The translations under genes were made by a program, and so were the position numbers. 64,000 bases of DNA from positions 1-64,000 of the forward strand of contig JAEEXE010000001.1 of assembly GCA_016291375.1 (NCBI GenBank), given 5' to 3'. This document shows, piece by piece, positions 7,822 through 16,322 of the stretch; within the stretch, counting starts at the first letter, position 1, and each line of letters opens with the position of its first letter. The DNA comes from Butyrivibrio sp. (GTDB lineage Bacteria > Bacillota > Clostridia > Lachnospirales > Lachnospiraceae). The notes beneath the pieces are model-generated. The model made no database searches. It was not told the origin of the DNA and saw only the letters and a list, made by a program, of their open reading frames with translations.

Positions 7822-8984
7822 TATTCTTCCTCCTTTGATGCAGCGAGTGCAATAAAGCTTGCCTCATCGTAACGAACTATATATTCTTTGCTCTCAAAGT
7901 CAAAGAGGATTATATGATCCATTTCGAGTTTAATATAAACGTCACTGTCAATCTGAACATTCAGACCGTTGGGCGCTATCATGCGCAGCTGATAATCTCC
8001 GCACTCCGCAACGATAACGGACTTGTTTCCGATACTTTCGTAGCTGTATACTGTGCTTCTGAAATAACCTTCCTTAGGTTCAAAAGAGTATTTGACATTC
8101 TGCGGACGTATTCCGATATCGCAGCGGATAATACCCTGCTCTTTTATCATGGAATAAACTCTTTCATCCTTCGGAAGCTCAAGAGTAACCTCTTCGCCGC
8201 ATACATTCACCTTGGCATCAAAGCCGTCGTTGGTTGCAGCTATAGTTGCTCCAAAGATATTTATCTGAGGCTCGCCCATAAGCTGCGCGGTGAACTCATT
8301 GCAAGGCATGTAGTATATCTCATCGCCTGTACCTATCTGAACAATCTGTCCTTTATTGATAATGGCGATACGGTCGCCAAGCGCCATTGCTTCCATAAAG
8401 TCATGTGTTACGTAGATACATGTCGATCCCAGGTTTGCCTGCATCTCTTTAAGCTCTGTACGCATTGAGTTACGAAGCTTGGCATCGAGGTGCGCCAAAG
8501 GCTCATCCATAAGGAATACGTTGGGAGTACGAACAAGAGCTCGTCCCATTGCCACTCTCTGCTTCTGTCCGTTTGAAAGCTGGCTCGGAAGTCTCTCAAG
8601 AAGATTTTCCATCTTCATTATCTTGGCTGCATTTTTAACTCTTTCAGCGATCTCTTCTTCGCTTGTCTTGTAGAGCTTACTTCTCAGAGCCGATGCCATG
8701 TTGTCATATACGGTCATCTGCGGATAAAGCGCATAGTTTTCAAAAACCATCGCAACATTGCGGTGTGCGGGATCCGTAAGATTCATTACTTCATCGCCAA
8801 ACTTAACAACGCCTTCATCAGGCATCGCTATTCCCGCGATACAATTCAAAATAGTTGTCTTTCCTGCGCCGGCAGGTCCGAACAATACAAAAAACTCTTT
8901 ATCTTTAACGTCAATTGTGATTCCATCAAGTGCCTGAACTTTGCCGAAGGCCTTCTTGACATTCTCAAGTTGTATTCTTGCCAT
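7821..8984 (-). CDS. Sugar ABC transporter ATPase (UgpC/MsmK type), subunit A
   Basis: A 387-residue CUT1-type ATPase. Walker A GPAGAGKTTI (36-45), a slightly altered signature LSNGQKQR (136-143), Walker B FLMDEP and VTHD are visible. As in its partner, the Q-loop Gln is replaced by Glu (VFENYALYP, residue 82). Most CUT1 importers use one ATPase gene, often unlinked; having two unlike copies side by side recalls the paired ATPases of rhizobial glycerol/polyol importers. A C-terminal regulatory domain of about 140 residues follows. Ten bases separate it from the upstream permease. Confidence 0.92.
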   Translation of the reverse strand: MARIQLENVKKAFGKVQALDGITIDVKDKEFFVLFGPAGAGKTTILNCIAGIAMPDEGVVKFGDEVMNLTDPAHRNVAMVFENYALYPQMTVYDNMASALRSKLYKTSEEEIAERVKNAAKIMKMENLLERLPSQLSNGQKQRVAMGRALVRTPNVFLMDEPLAHLDAKLRNSMRTELKEMQANLGSTCIYVTHDFMEAMALGDRIAIINKGQIVQIGTGDEIYYMPCNEFTAQLMGEPQINIFGATIAATNDGFDAKVNVCGEEVTLELPKDERVYSMIKEQGIIRCDIGIRPQNVKYSFEPKEGYFRSTVYSYESIGNKSVIVAECGDYQLRMIAPNGLNVQIDSDVYIKLEMDHIILFDFESKEYIVRYDEASFIALAASKEEE

Positions 8985-8993
8985 AAGTCCTCC

Positions 8994-9818
8994 TTAACCT
9001 TTAACGGCACCAAAGCTGAGTCCACGAACGAGATGCTTCTGAATGCAAAGTGCAAAGATCACAGCAGGCAGAGCCGATACTGTTGAAGCAACCGCAAGCT
9101 GTCCATAGTGAGCACTGTCGGTACCTAAGTATTTCATGATCGCAACGGTTACAGGGTACACCTTGTTGCTTGAAAGAATGAGCGGGAAAGTGAAGGAATT
9201 CCAAGCAAATATAAAGGCGAGGAGCGCTGACGAAACCAAACCGGGCTTGATCAGAGGAACCAGCATCTTGAAAAAGATCTGGTACCAGCTGTAACCGTCG
9301 ACCTGAGCCGCATATTCAATCTCTACCGAGATGTCCTCGAAATATCCGCGGACAACCCATATCAAAAGAGGAAGTGATATTAGCTGGTAAACCCATATAA
9401 GGCCCACATAGCTGTCATAAAGACCGATTTTTTGGTAGATCATGAAAAGTGGCAGAACAACCAATATTTCGGGTGCAAATTTATAAGAAAGAATCTGGAA
9501 TGCCAATTCTTCTTTTCTCGGGAAATTGTATCTTGCAAGCGCATATGCCGCAGGGACACCTACGAGCACCGATACCAAAACCGCACCGCCCGATACTATA
9601 ACGCTGTCAAGGATGTATCTTGCGTAGTTGGAACGAAGAAGTACTTCCTGATAGTTTGCAAGTGTGGGGTGAAACAAAAATGTTGTTGTGAATACTTCCG
9701 TATCTGACTTAAAAGTTATAAGCACCATCCAAATAAGAGGGAAGAGCGCAAATATCGCATATACGATAAGTAAGAAGTTTTGAAGCACATATAGTGCTCT
9801 CTGTTTTCCTGTCTTCAT
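8994..9818 (-). CDS. Sugar ABC transporter permease (MalG type)
   Basis: A 274-residue inner-membrane permease with six predicted helices, the first at about residues 12-32. The cytoplasmic EAA loop that docks on the ATPase is present as EYAAQVDGYSWYQIFFKMLV, followed by PLIKPG. It partners with the MalF-type permease directly upstream (12-base gap) and the two ATPases downstream, making a CUT1 importer for a sugar or polyol. The ligand is suggested only by context (LyxK-like kinase, UlaE-like epimerase and a polyol-type dehydrogenase at the same locus). Confidence 0.92.
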   Translation of the reverse strand: MKTGKQRALYVLQNFLLIVYAIFALFPLIWMVLITFKSDTEVFTTTFLFHPTLANYQEVLLRSNYARYILDSVIVSGGAVLVSVLVGVPAAYALARYNFPRKEELAFQILSYKFAPEILVVLPLFMIYQKIGLYDSYVGLIWVYQLISLPLLIWVVRGYFEDISVEIEYAAQVDGYSWYQIFFKMLVPLIKPGLVSSALLAFIFAWNSFTFPLILSSNKVYPVTVAIMKYLGTDSAHYGQLAVASTVSALPAVIFALCIQKHLVRGLSFGAVKG

Positions 9819-9830
9819 CTTGCTCCTCCT

Positions 9831-10763
9831 TTACTCTTCCAGACCTGCGGCCTGCTTCTGTGCAGTACGCTGTAAGTTTACAATACGTTTTGCGGCAATG
9901 TTGATAATAAGCCAAAGAACCAGAATAAACGGTATTGCCGCACCAAACTTCTGGAATTTGAAGCCTTTCTGATATGCGGTAAGTGAAAGAGACATCAGCG
10001 CATTTCCCGGGCCTCCCTTTGTAAGTGCAAAGATTATCGCATATTCCTGAAGTGCCGCCATGAAGCGGAACAAAAGTGCAATGTAAAGACTTGGCTTAAG
10101 CATCGGAAGTGTGAGGTTTGTAAAGTTAAACCATGCGCTTCCTCCGTCTATAAGCGCCGATTCGAAAGGTGACTTCGGAAGTGACTGAAGTCCTGCCAGA
10201 ACCAGCAAGATAATAAATGCGGTATTGATCCATACGTCTATAATAATTACCGTCAGCATAGCCGTTCCCGGTGCTGCAGCCCAAGGAAAGTTGTATACGC
10301 CGAATATATTCAAAAGCTTTTCAACAATACCTACCGAACTGTTCAGCATAAGCTGCCATACGATCGTCGCCGTAACGGGTGCGATCATAAGCGGAAAAAC
10401 AAGCAGAACTCGAAGTACTTTTGAAAGCCCATTATTCAAATTATTAAGTAAAATAGCGACTCCAAGACCTATAAGCATTTCCAATACCGTGGAAATGACA
10501 CCGTACATTAATGAAATTTTTACTGCTCCCCAGAACGCAGGGTCTCCCAACATGCTTACCCAGTTGCTTATACCTATGAATTTGTGATTGGGAAGTTTAA
10601 AAGAATAATTAGTAAGTGAATACCAAATTGCCATTGCAAAGGGAACCATGATTCCGATTGTAATGATGAGTGAAGGTGCAACGATCAAATAGGGTCTGAC
10701 ACGTGTCGAAAACGGCACTTTGTTCAGTTCGGATTTACCGTTGCTCTTGTTCTTTGCGGTCAT
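9831..10763 (-). CDS. Sugar ABC transporter permease (MalF/UgpA type)
   Basis: A 310-residue permease with six predicted membrane helices after a basic N-terminal tail. The EAA loop reads ESALIDGGSAWFNFTNLTLP, then MLKP. Encoded between the binding protein and the MalG-type partner. The start has GAGGTG a few bases upstream. A GC-rich hairpin separates it from the binding-protein gene, which would make the binding protein more abundant than the membrane subunits, a common arrangement. Confidence 0.92.
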   Translation of the reverse strand: MTAKNKSNGKSELNKVPFSTRVRPYLIVAPSLIITIGIMVPFAMAIWYSLTNYSFKLPNHKFIGISNWVSMLGDPAFWGAVKISLMYGVISTVLEMLIGLGVAILLNNLNNGLSKVLRVLLVFPLMIAPVTATIVWQLMLNSSVGIVEKLLNIFGVYNFPWAAAPGTAMLTVIIIDVWINTAFIILLVLAGLQSLPKSPFESALIDGGSAWFNFTNLTLPMLKPSLYIALLFRFMAALQEYAIIFALTKGGPGNALMSLSLTAYQKGFKFQKFGAAIPFILVLWLIINIAAKRIVNLQRTAQKQAAGLEE

Positions 10764-10792
10764 GTCTACACCTCATACATTATTCAAAACAT

Positions 10793-10818
10793 CACGGGGG
10801 AAAATTGCCTCCCCCGTG
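10793..10818 (-). terminator. Intercistronic hairpin after the binding-protein gene
   Basis: CACGGGGG and CCCCCGTG form a perfect 8-bp GC-rich stem between the binding-protein stop and the first permease. On the minus strand it is followed by only a short T run (TGTTTTG), so partial termination or 3' end protection of the binding-protein message is more likely than full stop. Confidence 0.6.
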
Positions 10819-10851
10819 CGTTTTGTGTTAGTTTTTTACTTCTTTTTCAGA

Positions 10852-12312
10852 TTACTCTACTTCAAGATCGGAAACAAGTTCATCCATCGTAACCTTTAGC
10901 TGATCCATAGCTTCTTGAACGGAAGAATACTTATCTGTCGTTACAAGATCCTGGAGGGTCTTAGCCCACTCAGTTGTTGTCTCTGTGAAGTATGGCTGAG
11001 CTGTGAAGAAGATACTTGCATTCTTAGATATTGTGGAGAAGGCCTCGTAGTATCCTTCAGCACCTGCAACAGACTGCTTGTAAGCATCGCTGTTAAGTAC
11101 AGAAGTACGAGGGGTATCTGTGCAAGCCTTCTCAACGCCTGACCAAAGCATAAACTCAGGACTTGTGAAGTACTGCATGAAGTACCATGCAGCTTCCTTC
11201 TTGGTTGAATCAGCGTTCATAGCCATTGACCATACCCAAAGGTTAGACTTCATATCTGCCTCTGTCTTGCCTGCAGATTCGGGATAAGGAACCATACCAA
11301 ATGCCATGTTTCCGGCCTCGTTAGATGATCCGGGAGTATTCTGAGTGTAACCACCTCTGTCTGCGTCCCACATCATAGCAGCTTTTCCTGCTCCAAGGTC
11401 AGCTCCGCACATTTCCCATCCGTATGTTGCCCACTGAGGTGCACTACCGTTCTTTACAAGGTCAACCCAGTACTCAGTCATTGCAACTGCTTCAGGAGAA
11501 TTTACTTTACTTACAAGCTTGCCGTTCTCAATTTCAAAGTCCTTAGCACCCCATGTTGAATACATCGACATGTATGCGGGATGGATTGTTCCCCAGTCGG
11601 GAAGACCACGAACTGCAAGTCCGTAAGAACCGCTGCCGTCGAACTCTTTAAGAGCCTTAGCGGCATCAAGAAGCTGCTCGGCTGTCTTGGGAGGCTCAAT
11701 ACCCTTCTCATTAAGAATTCTCTTATTATAAGTAAGGATATTTACTTCCCATCCCATAGGAAGAGCCCACTGGAAGCCGGAGCCTACAGCATGTCCGGGA
11801 ACGAGATCCCACTTAAGAGCATCGATAACCGCAGGAATGAAATCATCGTAATCCCAGTCAGGGCTGGTAAGTGTAGTGCCAATGTATTTCTCAAGAGGTT
11901 CAAGATTTCCGGCTGTAGCATATTCCCATGACTGATATGCACCTGTCATGAAAACGTCGATAGATCCTGAATGGCTGCTAAGTTCAACATTAAGTTTCTC
12001 AAAGTAGTTTCCTTCGGGCATTGAAGAATAATTAACCTTGATACCTGTTTTCTCTGTAAACTCATCCAGTTTTTCTTCAACAGCATCTGCATAAGTATGT
12101 TCACTGAAAAGAACGGTGATCTCTTCTCCGTCAAACTTCTTCCAGTCGAACTCTTCCGCTGCTGCTTCGGGGGTAGCGGAATCCGTTGCAGGTGCCGCTT
12201 GCTGTCCGTCAGATTCGGGTGTTGGAGCTGTCTGAGGTGAGTCTACCCCACAGCCAGTGAGCGTTGCTGCTACCATAGTAGCTGCCAATACAAGTGACAT
12301 TAACTTTCTCAT
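10852..12312 (-). CDS. Sugar/polyol-binding lipoprotein of the ABC importer
   Basis: A 486-residue extracellular solute-binding protein (family 1). It has a lipoprotein signal with lipobox TLTGC near residue 21, a Pro/Ala/Ser/Glu linker, then a type I binding fold that begins with EEITVLFSEHTYADAVEEKL. It is anchored outside the membrane and delivers ligand to the two permeases downstream. The gene follows the dehydrogenase gene with a 71-base gap and has AGGAGAG before the ATG. The ligand is not recognisable from sequence; the linked catabolic genes point to a pentitol or related sugar. Confidence 0.92.
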   Translation of the reverse strand: MRKLMSLVLAATMVAATLTGCGVDSPQTAPTPESDGQQAAPATDSATPEAAAEEFDWKKFDGEEITVLFSEHTYADAVEEKLDEFTEKTGIKVNYSSMPEGNYFEKLNVELSSHSGSIDVFMTGAYQSWEYATAGNLEPLEKYIGTTLTSPDWDYDDFIPAVIDALKWDLVPGHAVGSGFQWALPMGWEVNILTYNKRILNEKGIEPPKTAEQLLDAAKALKEFDGSGSYGLAVRGLPDWGTIHPAYMSMYSTWGAKDFEIENGKLVSKVNSPEAVAMTEYWVDLVKNGSAPQWATYGWEMCGADLGAGKAAMMWDADRGGYTQNTPGSSNEAGNMAFGMVPYPESAGKTEADMKSNLWVWSMAMNADSTKKEAAWYFMQYFTSPEFMLWSGVEKACTDTPRTSVLNSDAYKQSVAGAEGYYEAFSTISKNASIFFTAQPYFTETTTEWAKTLQDLVTTDKYSSVQEAMDQLKVTMDELVSDLEVE

Positions 12313-12383
12313 ACTGTCTCTCCTTATCTTTTTTCTTTTAGCATTTTGTCGTTTGTTTTTTATTTCATTGTCGCATGCTTATT

Positions 12384-13472
12384 TTAATCAAAGGTAAGTA
12401 CAACCTTGAGATCCCCCTCGCGTCCCGAAGCAAGATCGAATCCCTTCTCCCATTCGTCAATGGGAAGGATTGTCGTGATTACTCCTTCTGTCTTTAAGTT
12501 GCCGTTCATCATGTTTTCAATTACAAAAGGATATGCGTAAGGGCTAAGGTGTGCTCCTCTGATATCAAGCTCTTTTCTGTCTCCGATGATAGACCAGTCA
12601 ACTGTGGTCTCTTTGCCAAATACGGAGAACTCAACAAATGTTCCGAGTTTTCTTATTATAGTAAGACCCTGGATTACGCTGGCCGGATTTCCTGTTGCCT
12701 CTATATAGATGTCACATCCGTAGCCGTCTGTAATAGCCTTGATCTCTTTATCTATATCACACTTACCGGGATTAAATACCAGGTCAGCGCCGAATTTCTT
12801 TGCCATCTCCAAGCGGTTCTCCTGCATGTCGAGAACGATAAGCTTCTTGGGATTCTTCATTCTTGCGTATGTGATCATTCCAAGTCCGAGTGTTCCTGCG
12901 CCTGAAATAACAACAACGTCTTCATTGGTAATCTCTGCTCTGTCTACCGCATGCTTGGAGCAACCATAAGGTTCAACAAGCGCTGCCTGCTCCAAAGGCA
13001 TATCCTTCGGAAGCTTGGAAATAACAGATGTCTTTCCGTATCTTACATACTCTGCCATACCGCCGTTGGTATATGACATGAAACCGTACATGTCATGTGG
13101 CTGACACATCCAATAATGTCCGTCTTTGCAGAACTTACATTTTCCGCAAGGAACGATCTGATCCGCTGTGATCTTTTCACCAAGTTCATATCCTTCAACA
13201 TTCTCACCCATCTGAACAATGGTTCCGTAGAACTCATGTCCGGGAATGAAAGGGGGTTTTACCCAAGAAGGTTGAACATCATCTCCCCAGAACATCGCTG
13301 CCCCATGCTTACATTTTAAATCACCTGCACAGATACCGCACGCCTCGGTTTTTATTATGATATCGTCCGGTCCGCACTCGGGAGTCGGATAGGCAAGTTC
13401 TAATCTGTAGTCATCCTTGCTGTAAGCAACCAAAGCTTTCATAGTCTTTGGAATACTTCCTCTAACTGCCAT
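12384..13472 (-). CDS. Zinc-dependent alcohol/polyol dehydrogenase (MDR family)
   Basis: A 362-residue medium-chain dehydrogenase that should oxidise a sugar alcohol with NAD(P). Catalytic zinc ligands are Cys in ACGICAGD and His-Glu in IPGHEF. The four structural zinc cysteines are in CGKCKFCKDGHYWMC. The Rossmann glycine motif is GAGTLGLG. It resembles the sorbitol/threonine dehydrogenase and erythritol-dehydrogenase-like branch, but the substrate is not certain. It is first in the minus-strand operon ahead of the importer. The start at 13472 has GGAGGG upstream. With the divergent kinase and epimerase it would supply a ketose such as L-xylulose. Controlled by a consensus promoter overlapped by an operator. 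Confidence 0.9.
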   Translation of the reverse strand: MAVRGSIPKTMKALVAYSKDDYRLELAYPTPECGPDDIIIKTEACGICAGDLKCKHGAAMFWGDDVQPSWVKPPFIPGHEFYGTIVQMGENVEGYELGEKITADQIVPCGKCKFCKDGHYWMCQPHDMYGFMSYTNGGMAEYVRYGKTSVISKLPKDMPLEQAALVEPYGCSKHAVDRAEITNEDVVVISGAGTLGLGMITYARMKNPKKLIVLDMQENRLEMAKKFGADLVFNPGKCDIDKEIKAITDGYGCDIYIEATGNPASVIQGLTIIRKLGTFVEFSVFGKETTVDWSIIGDRKELDIRGAHLSPYAYPFVIENMMNGNLKTEGVITTILPIDEWEKGFDLASGREGDLKVVLTFD

Positions 13473-13574
13473 TTTATAATTCCCTCCTATTCTGTTGTCT
13501 TATGTAGAAATCGCAGTTATGGAACGTGTGCACATTTTCCAGTTTTGTAAAGCCGTTTTCTATAACGAATTTCT

Positions 13575-13597
13575 AAACCGAATATACAACTCGGTTT
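13575..13597. promoter_or_regulatory. Palindromic operator overlapping the dehydrogenase -10
   Basis: AAACCGA (13575-13581) and TCGGTTT (13591-13597) are exact inverted half-sites with a 9-base gap. The site covers the -10 hexamer of the minus-strand promoter, so binding would block transcription. The ROK repressor encoded at 16323 is the obvious candidate, by inference. Confidence 0.6.
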
Positions 13598-13609
13598 TTC
13601 GTTTGTCAA
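13581..13609 (-). promoter_or_regulatory. Consensus promoter of the dehydrogenase-transporter operon
   Basis: TTGACA (13604-13609) and TATATT (13581-13586) with a 17-base spacer on the minus strand, essentially the sigma-A consensus. The leader to the ATG at 13472 is about 100 bases. Confidence 0.8.
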
Positions 13610-13704
13610 CTTTAAACATCAAAAAAGTTTTCGCTTTTTGTGTTTTTAGCAAAAATATACAAAAACTGCAATTTCTTTTCATATCTTTTGCCTTTAATCT
13701 TGGA

Positions 13705-13764
13705 TTGCATTTTGAAATAAAACTGTGTTAAATTAAAGTCGTTATATAAATGCGTTTTATATAA
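13705..13764 (+). promoter_or_regulatory. Probable promoter and inverted repeat ahead of the epimerase-kinase operon
   Basis: TTGCAT (13705-13710) and TTAAAT (13728-13733) are 17 bases apart on the plus strand, a plausible but weak promoter. Just downstream is a perfect inverted repeat, TTATATAAA (13742-13750) and TTTATATAA (13756-13764), with a 5-base gap, which could be an operator or an alternative -10 region. Confidence 0.4.
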
Positions 13765-13821
13765 TGAGTTAAAAATCAAATTATTATATTCAAGTTGATC
13801 AGGTAAGGAGGAAAGACTACC

Positions 13822-14709
13822 ATGTTGGGCAATCACTTACTCGGTTTGTATGAAAAGGCACTTCCGCCCGAAATGGATTGGGAACAGCGCCTGCAGACCG
13901 CAAAGGACCTCGGATATGACTATGTTGAAATATCCATTGACGAAAAAGATGAAAGAATAAACAGACTGGATTGGACCGAAAAAGAAAAAGAAAAGCTTCA
14001 CGCCGCGATTCAAAAGACCGGCGTTCCCATACCTTCCATGTGTCTTAGCTGTCATCGCCGTTTCCCGTACGGAAGCGCCGATCCCATTATAAGAGAAAAA
14101 GCACATGAACTTATGGATAAAGCAATTCTCTTTTGCAGAGAATTCGGAATCCGTGTGATCCAGCTAGCGGGCTACGATGTTTACTATGAACAATCGACTC
14201 CCGAAAGCTTACAGCTCTTTTTGGAAGGCTTGCAATCCGCAGCAAGGACTGCTGAGAAATATCAGGTAATGCTTGCGATGGAGATCATGGACACGGAGCT
14301 TATGAGCAGCATCACACGTTACAAAAGATATAAAGATGAGATCCCATCCCCCTGGTTCACGGTATATCCGGACCTTGGAAATCTCACAGCTTGGGGAAAC
14401 GATGTAAAGCATGAACTCGAGCTCGGAATCCATGAAATAGTCGGAGTTCATTTAAAAGATACTTTGGCGGTGACTCCGACCTTTGAAGGAAAGTTTAAGT
14501 GCGTGACCTTCGGAGAAGGCTGCGTTGATTTTGCAAAAGAACTAAATATCCTTGAAAACTTAGGCTATTCCGGACCGTACATGATGGAAATGTGGTATCA
14601 GGAAGGCATGGATTATAAAGAATACATCACAAACGCCAAGAAATACATAGAAGAACAATACCGGAAAGGAGTAACCGAAAACAATGAGATATTATCTGGG
14701 GTTAGATAA
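13822..14709 (+). CDS. L-xylulose/L-ribulose-5-phosphate 3-epimerase (UlaE/SgbU type)
   Basis: A 295-residue TIM-barrel epimerase strongly resembling UlaE and SgbU of E. coli, which interconvert L-xylulose 5-phosphate and L-ribulose 5-phosphate. Matching blocks include LGLYEKALPP near the N-terminus, IPSMCLSCHRRFPYGS, IQLAGYDVYYE, SPWFTVYPDLGNLTAWGNDV and FGEGCVDF. The metal-binding Glu and Asp of the family fall in AMEIMDT and YPDLGN. A GGAGG lies just before the ATG. It overlaps the kinase gene by 26 bases and would act on the kinase product. A 4-epimerase (AraD/UlaF) to complete entry into the pentose phosphate pathway is not in this window. Confidence 0.92.
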   Translation: MLGNHLLGLYEKALPPEMDWEQRLQTAKDLGYDYVEISIDEKDERINRLDWTEKEKEKLHAAIQKTGVPIPSMCLSCHRRFPYGSADPIIREKAHELMDKAILFCREFGIRVIQLAGYDVYYEQSTPESLQLFLEGLQSAARTAEKYQVMLAMEIMDTELMSSITRYKRYKDEIPSPWFTVYPDLGNLTAWGNDVKHELELGIHEIVGVHLKDTLAVTPTFEGKFKCVTFGEGCVDFAKELNILENLGYSGPYMMEMWYQEGMDYKEYITNAKKYIEEQYRKGVTENNEILSGVR

Positions 14710-16213
14710 CGGAGGAACAAATACAAAGGCAGCTCTTTTTACAAAAGAGGGAAAACAGGTTGCTGTAGAATCAATCGCAACCGCGGCAATTACTCCGGCT
14801 CCCGATTTTGTAGAACGCGATATGGATCAGATGTGGGACGATAACTGCACCGTTATCCGCGAGCTTATAAGAAAGAATAATATAGACCCGGAAGACATTG
14901 CGGGAATCGGACTTTGCGGTCACGGAAAAGGTCTTTATCTCTGGGGAAAAGACGGACATCCCGTAAGAAGAGGTATCATCTCATCCGACAACCGCGCATG
15001 GAAATACTATTCCGATTGGAAAAAAGACGGTACGGAAGAAAAAGCTTTTGAGCTCTCCTGCCAGCACATCATGGCATGTCAGCCGGTATGTCTTCTTGCA
15101 TGGATCCGCGACAACGAGCCTGAAAACATGGATAACATCGAGTGGATATTTGAATGTAAGGACTACGTTCGTTTCAGATTAACAGGTGAAGCAAGAGCCG
15201 AGATCACGGATTACTCAGGCACAGGACTTATGAATCTTCACACCGCTTCTTTTGACAAAGAATTATTGAAACTATTCGGCATCGAAAAGCTCCGGGACGC
15301 ACTTCCTCCCATCTGCCTCTCAACAGATATCGCGGGACACATCACCAAAGAAGCCGCTGAAGCGACAGGATTAAAAGAAGGCACACCCGTCATCGGAGGA
15401 ATGTTCGATATAAACGCCTGTGCACTCGCAGTCAACGTAACAGATGACAAGAACATCTGCATGATCGCAGGCACATGGAGCATAAATGAATATCCTCGCA
15501 AAACAGCGGTTCTCGACGGAAGCGTACAGATGAATTCAATCTTCTGTCTTCCCGGATATTATCTTATCGAGGAATCAAGCCCCACTTCCGCAGGAAACAA
15601 CGAGTGGTTCATCCGTCAGCTTCTTCCCGAGCTAAAAGAGGAAGCAAAGAAAAACGGACGCAGCATCTATGAAATCATGAATGAATGGTGCGAAGAATTT
15701 GAACCTAAAGACTTTGTTCCGGTGTTCCTGCCTTTCCTTACCGCAAGCAATGTTAACCCTCTTGCGCGCGCAGCGTTTGTAGGACTCGACGCATCTCACA
15801 CAAGACACCATATGCTGCGCGCCGTATATGAAGGCATTGTTTATTCACATAGATGGCACCTTGACAGACTCATGAACACCAGAGATTCCAAGGAAGCGGT
15901 GATCCGTCTCGCGGGCGGCGTTGCCAAGTCCAAAGCTTGGACACAGATGTTTGCGGATGTTATGAATCTTCCCGTAGAGACAGTCGATGTTGACGAGACC
16001 GGAGCTCTCGGCTGTGCTATTGCTGTTGCCACCGCGGTTGGCGACTACATGAGTGTCACGGACGCAGCAGATCACATGTGCCGCATGAGTGAGCCGGTTC
16101 TTCCGAGAGCATGGGCTCATGACGACTATGAAAAGAAATATCTTTTATACAAAAAAGTCATCGAGGCGCTGGACTGCACTTGGAGCGACATGCAAGAGAT
16201 AATCGGGGGATAA
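14684..16213 (+). CDS. L-xylulose kinase-like FGGY carbohydrate kinase (LyxK type)
   Basis: A 509-residue FGGY kinase. It opens YYLGLDNGGTNTKAALF and has the second phosphate motif IAGTWS and the adenosine-region RLAGGVAKSKAW. Blocks such as PAPDFVERDM, ESSPTSAGNNEWF and RAVYEGIVYSHRWHLDR resemble E. coli LyxK, so L-xylulose is the best guess, with L-ribulose or other pentuloses as alternatives. It phosphorylates the ketose made by the dehydrogenase; the product goes to the overlapping epimerase gene. Ribosome site AAGGAG lies inside the epimerase gene. Confidence 0.9.
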   Translation: MRYYLGLDNGGTNTKAALFTKEGKQVAVESIATAAITPAPDFVERDMDQMWDDNCTVIRELIRKNNIDPEDIAGIGLCGHGKGLYLWGKDGHPVRRGIISSDNRAWKYYSDWKKDGTEEKAFELSCQHIMACQPVCLLAWIRDNEPENMDNIEWIFECKDYVRFRLTGEARAEITDYSGTGLMNLHTASFDKELLKLFGIEKLRDALPPICLSTDIAGHITKEAAEATGLKEGTPVIGGMFDINACALAVNVTDDKNICMIAGTWSINEYPRKTAVLDGSVQMNSIFCLPGYYLIEESSPTSAGNNEWFIRQLLPELKEEAKKNGRSIYEIMNEWCEEFEPKDFVPVFLPFLTASNVNPLARAAFVGLDASHTRHHMLRAVYEGIVYSHRWHLDRLMNTRDSKEAVIRLAGGVAKSKAWTQMFADVMNLPVETVDVDETGALGCAIAVATAVGDYMSVTDAADHMCRMSEPVLPRAWAHDDYEKKYLLYKKVIEALDCTWSDMQEIIGG

Positions 16214-16322
16214 TTGTAAGTCACTTTATAAAACAAGATGCAAAAAGTTTTCAAATAAGGTATCATATAAATGTAGTGCCCGAATAGGGCTTCACACACA
16301 ACCAGAATGGACGATTATAAAA

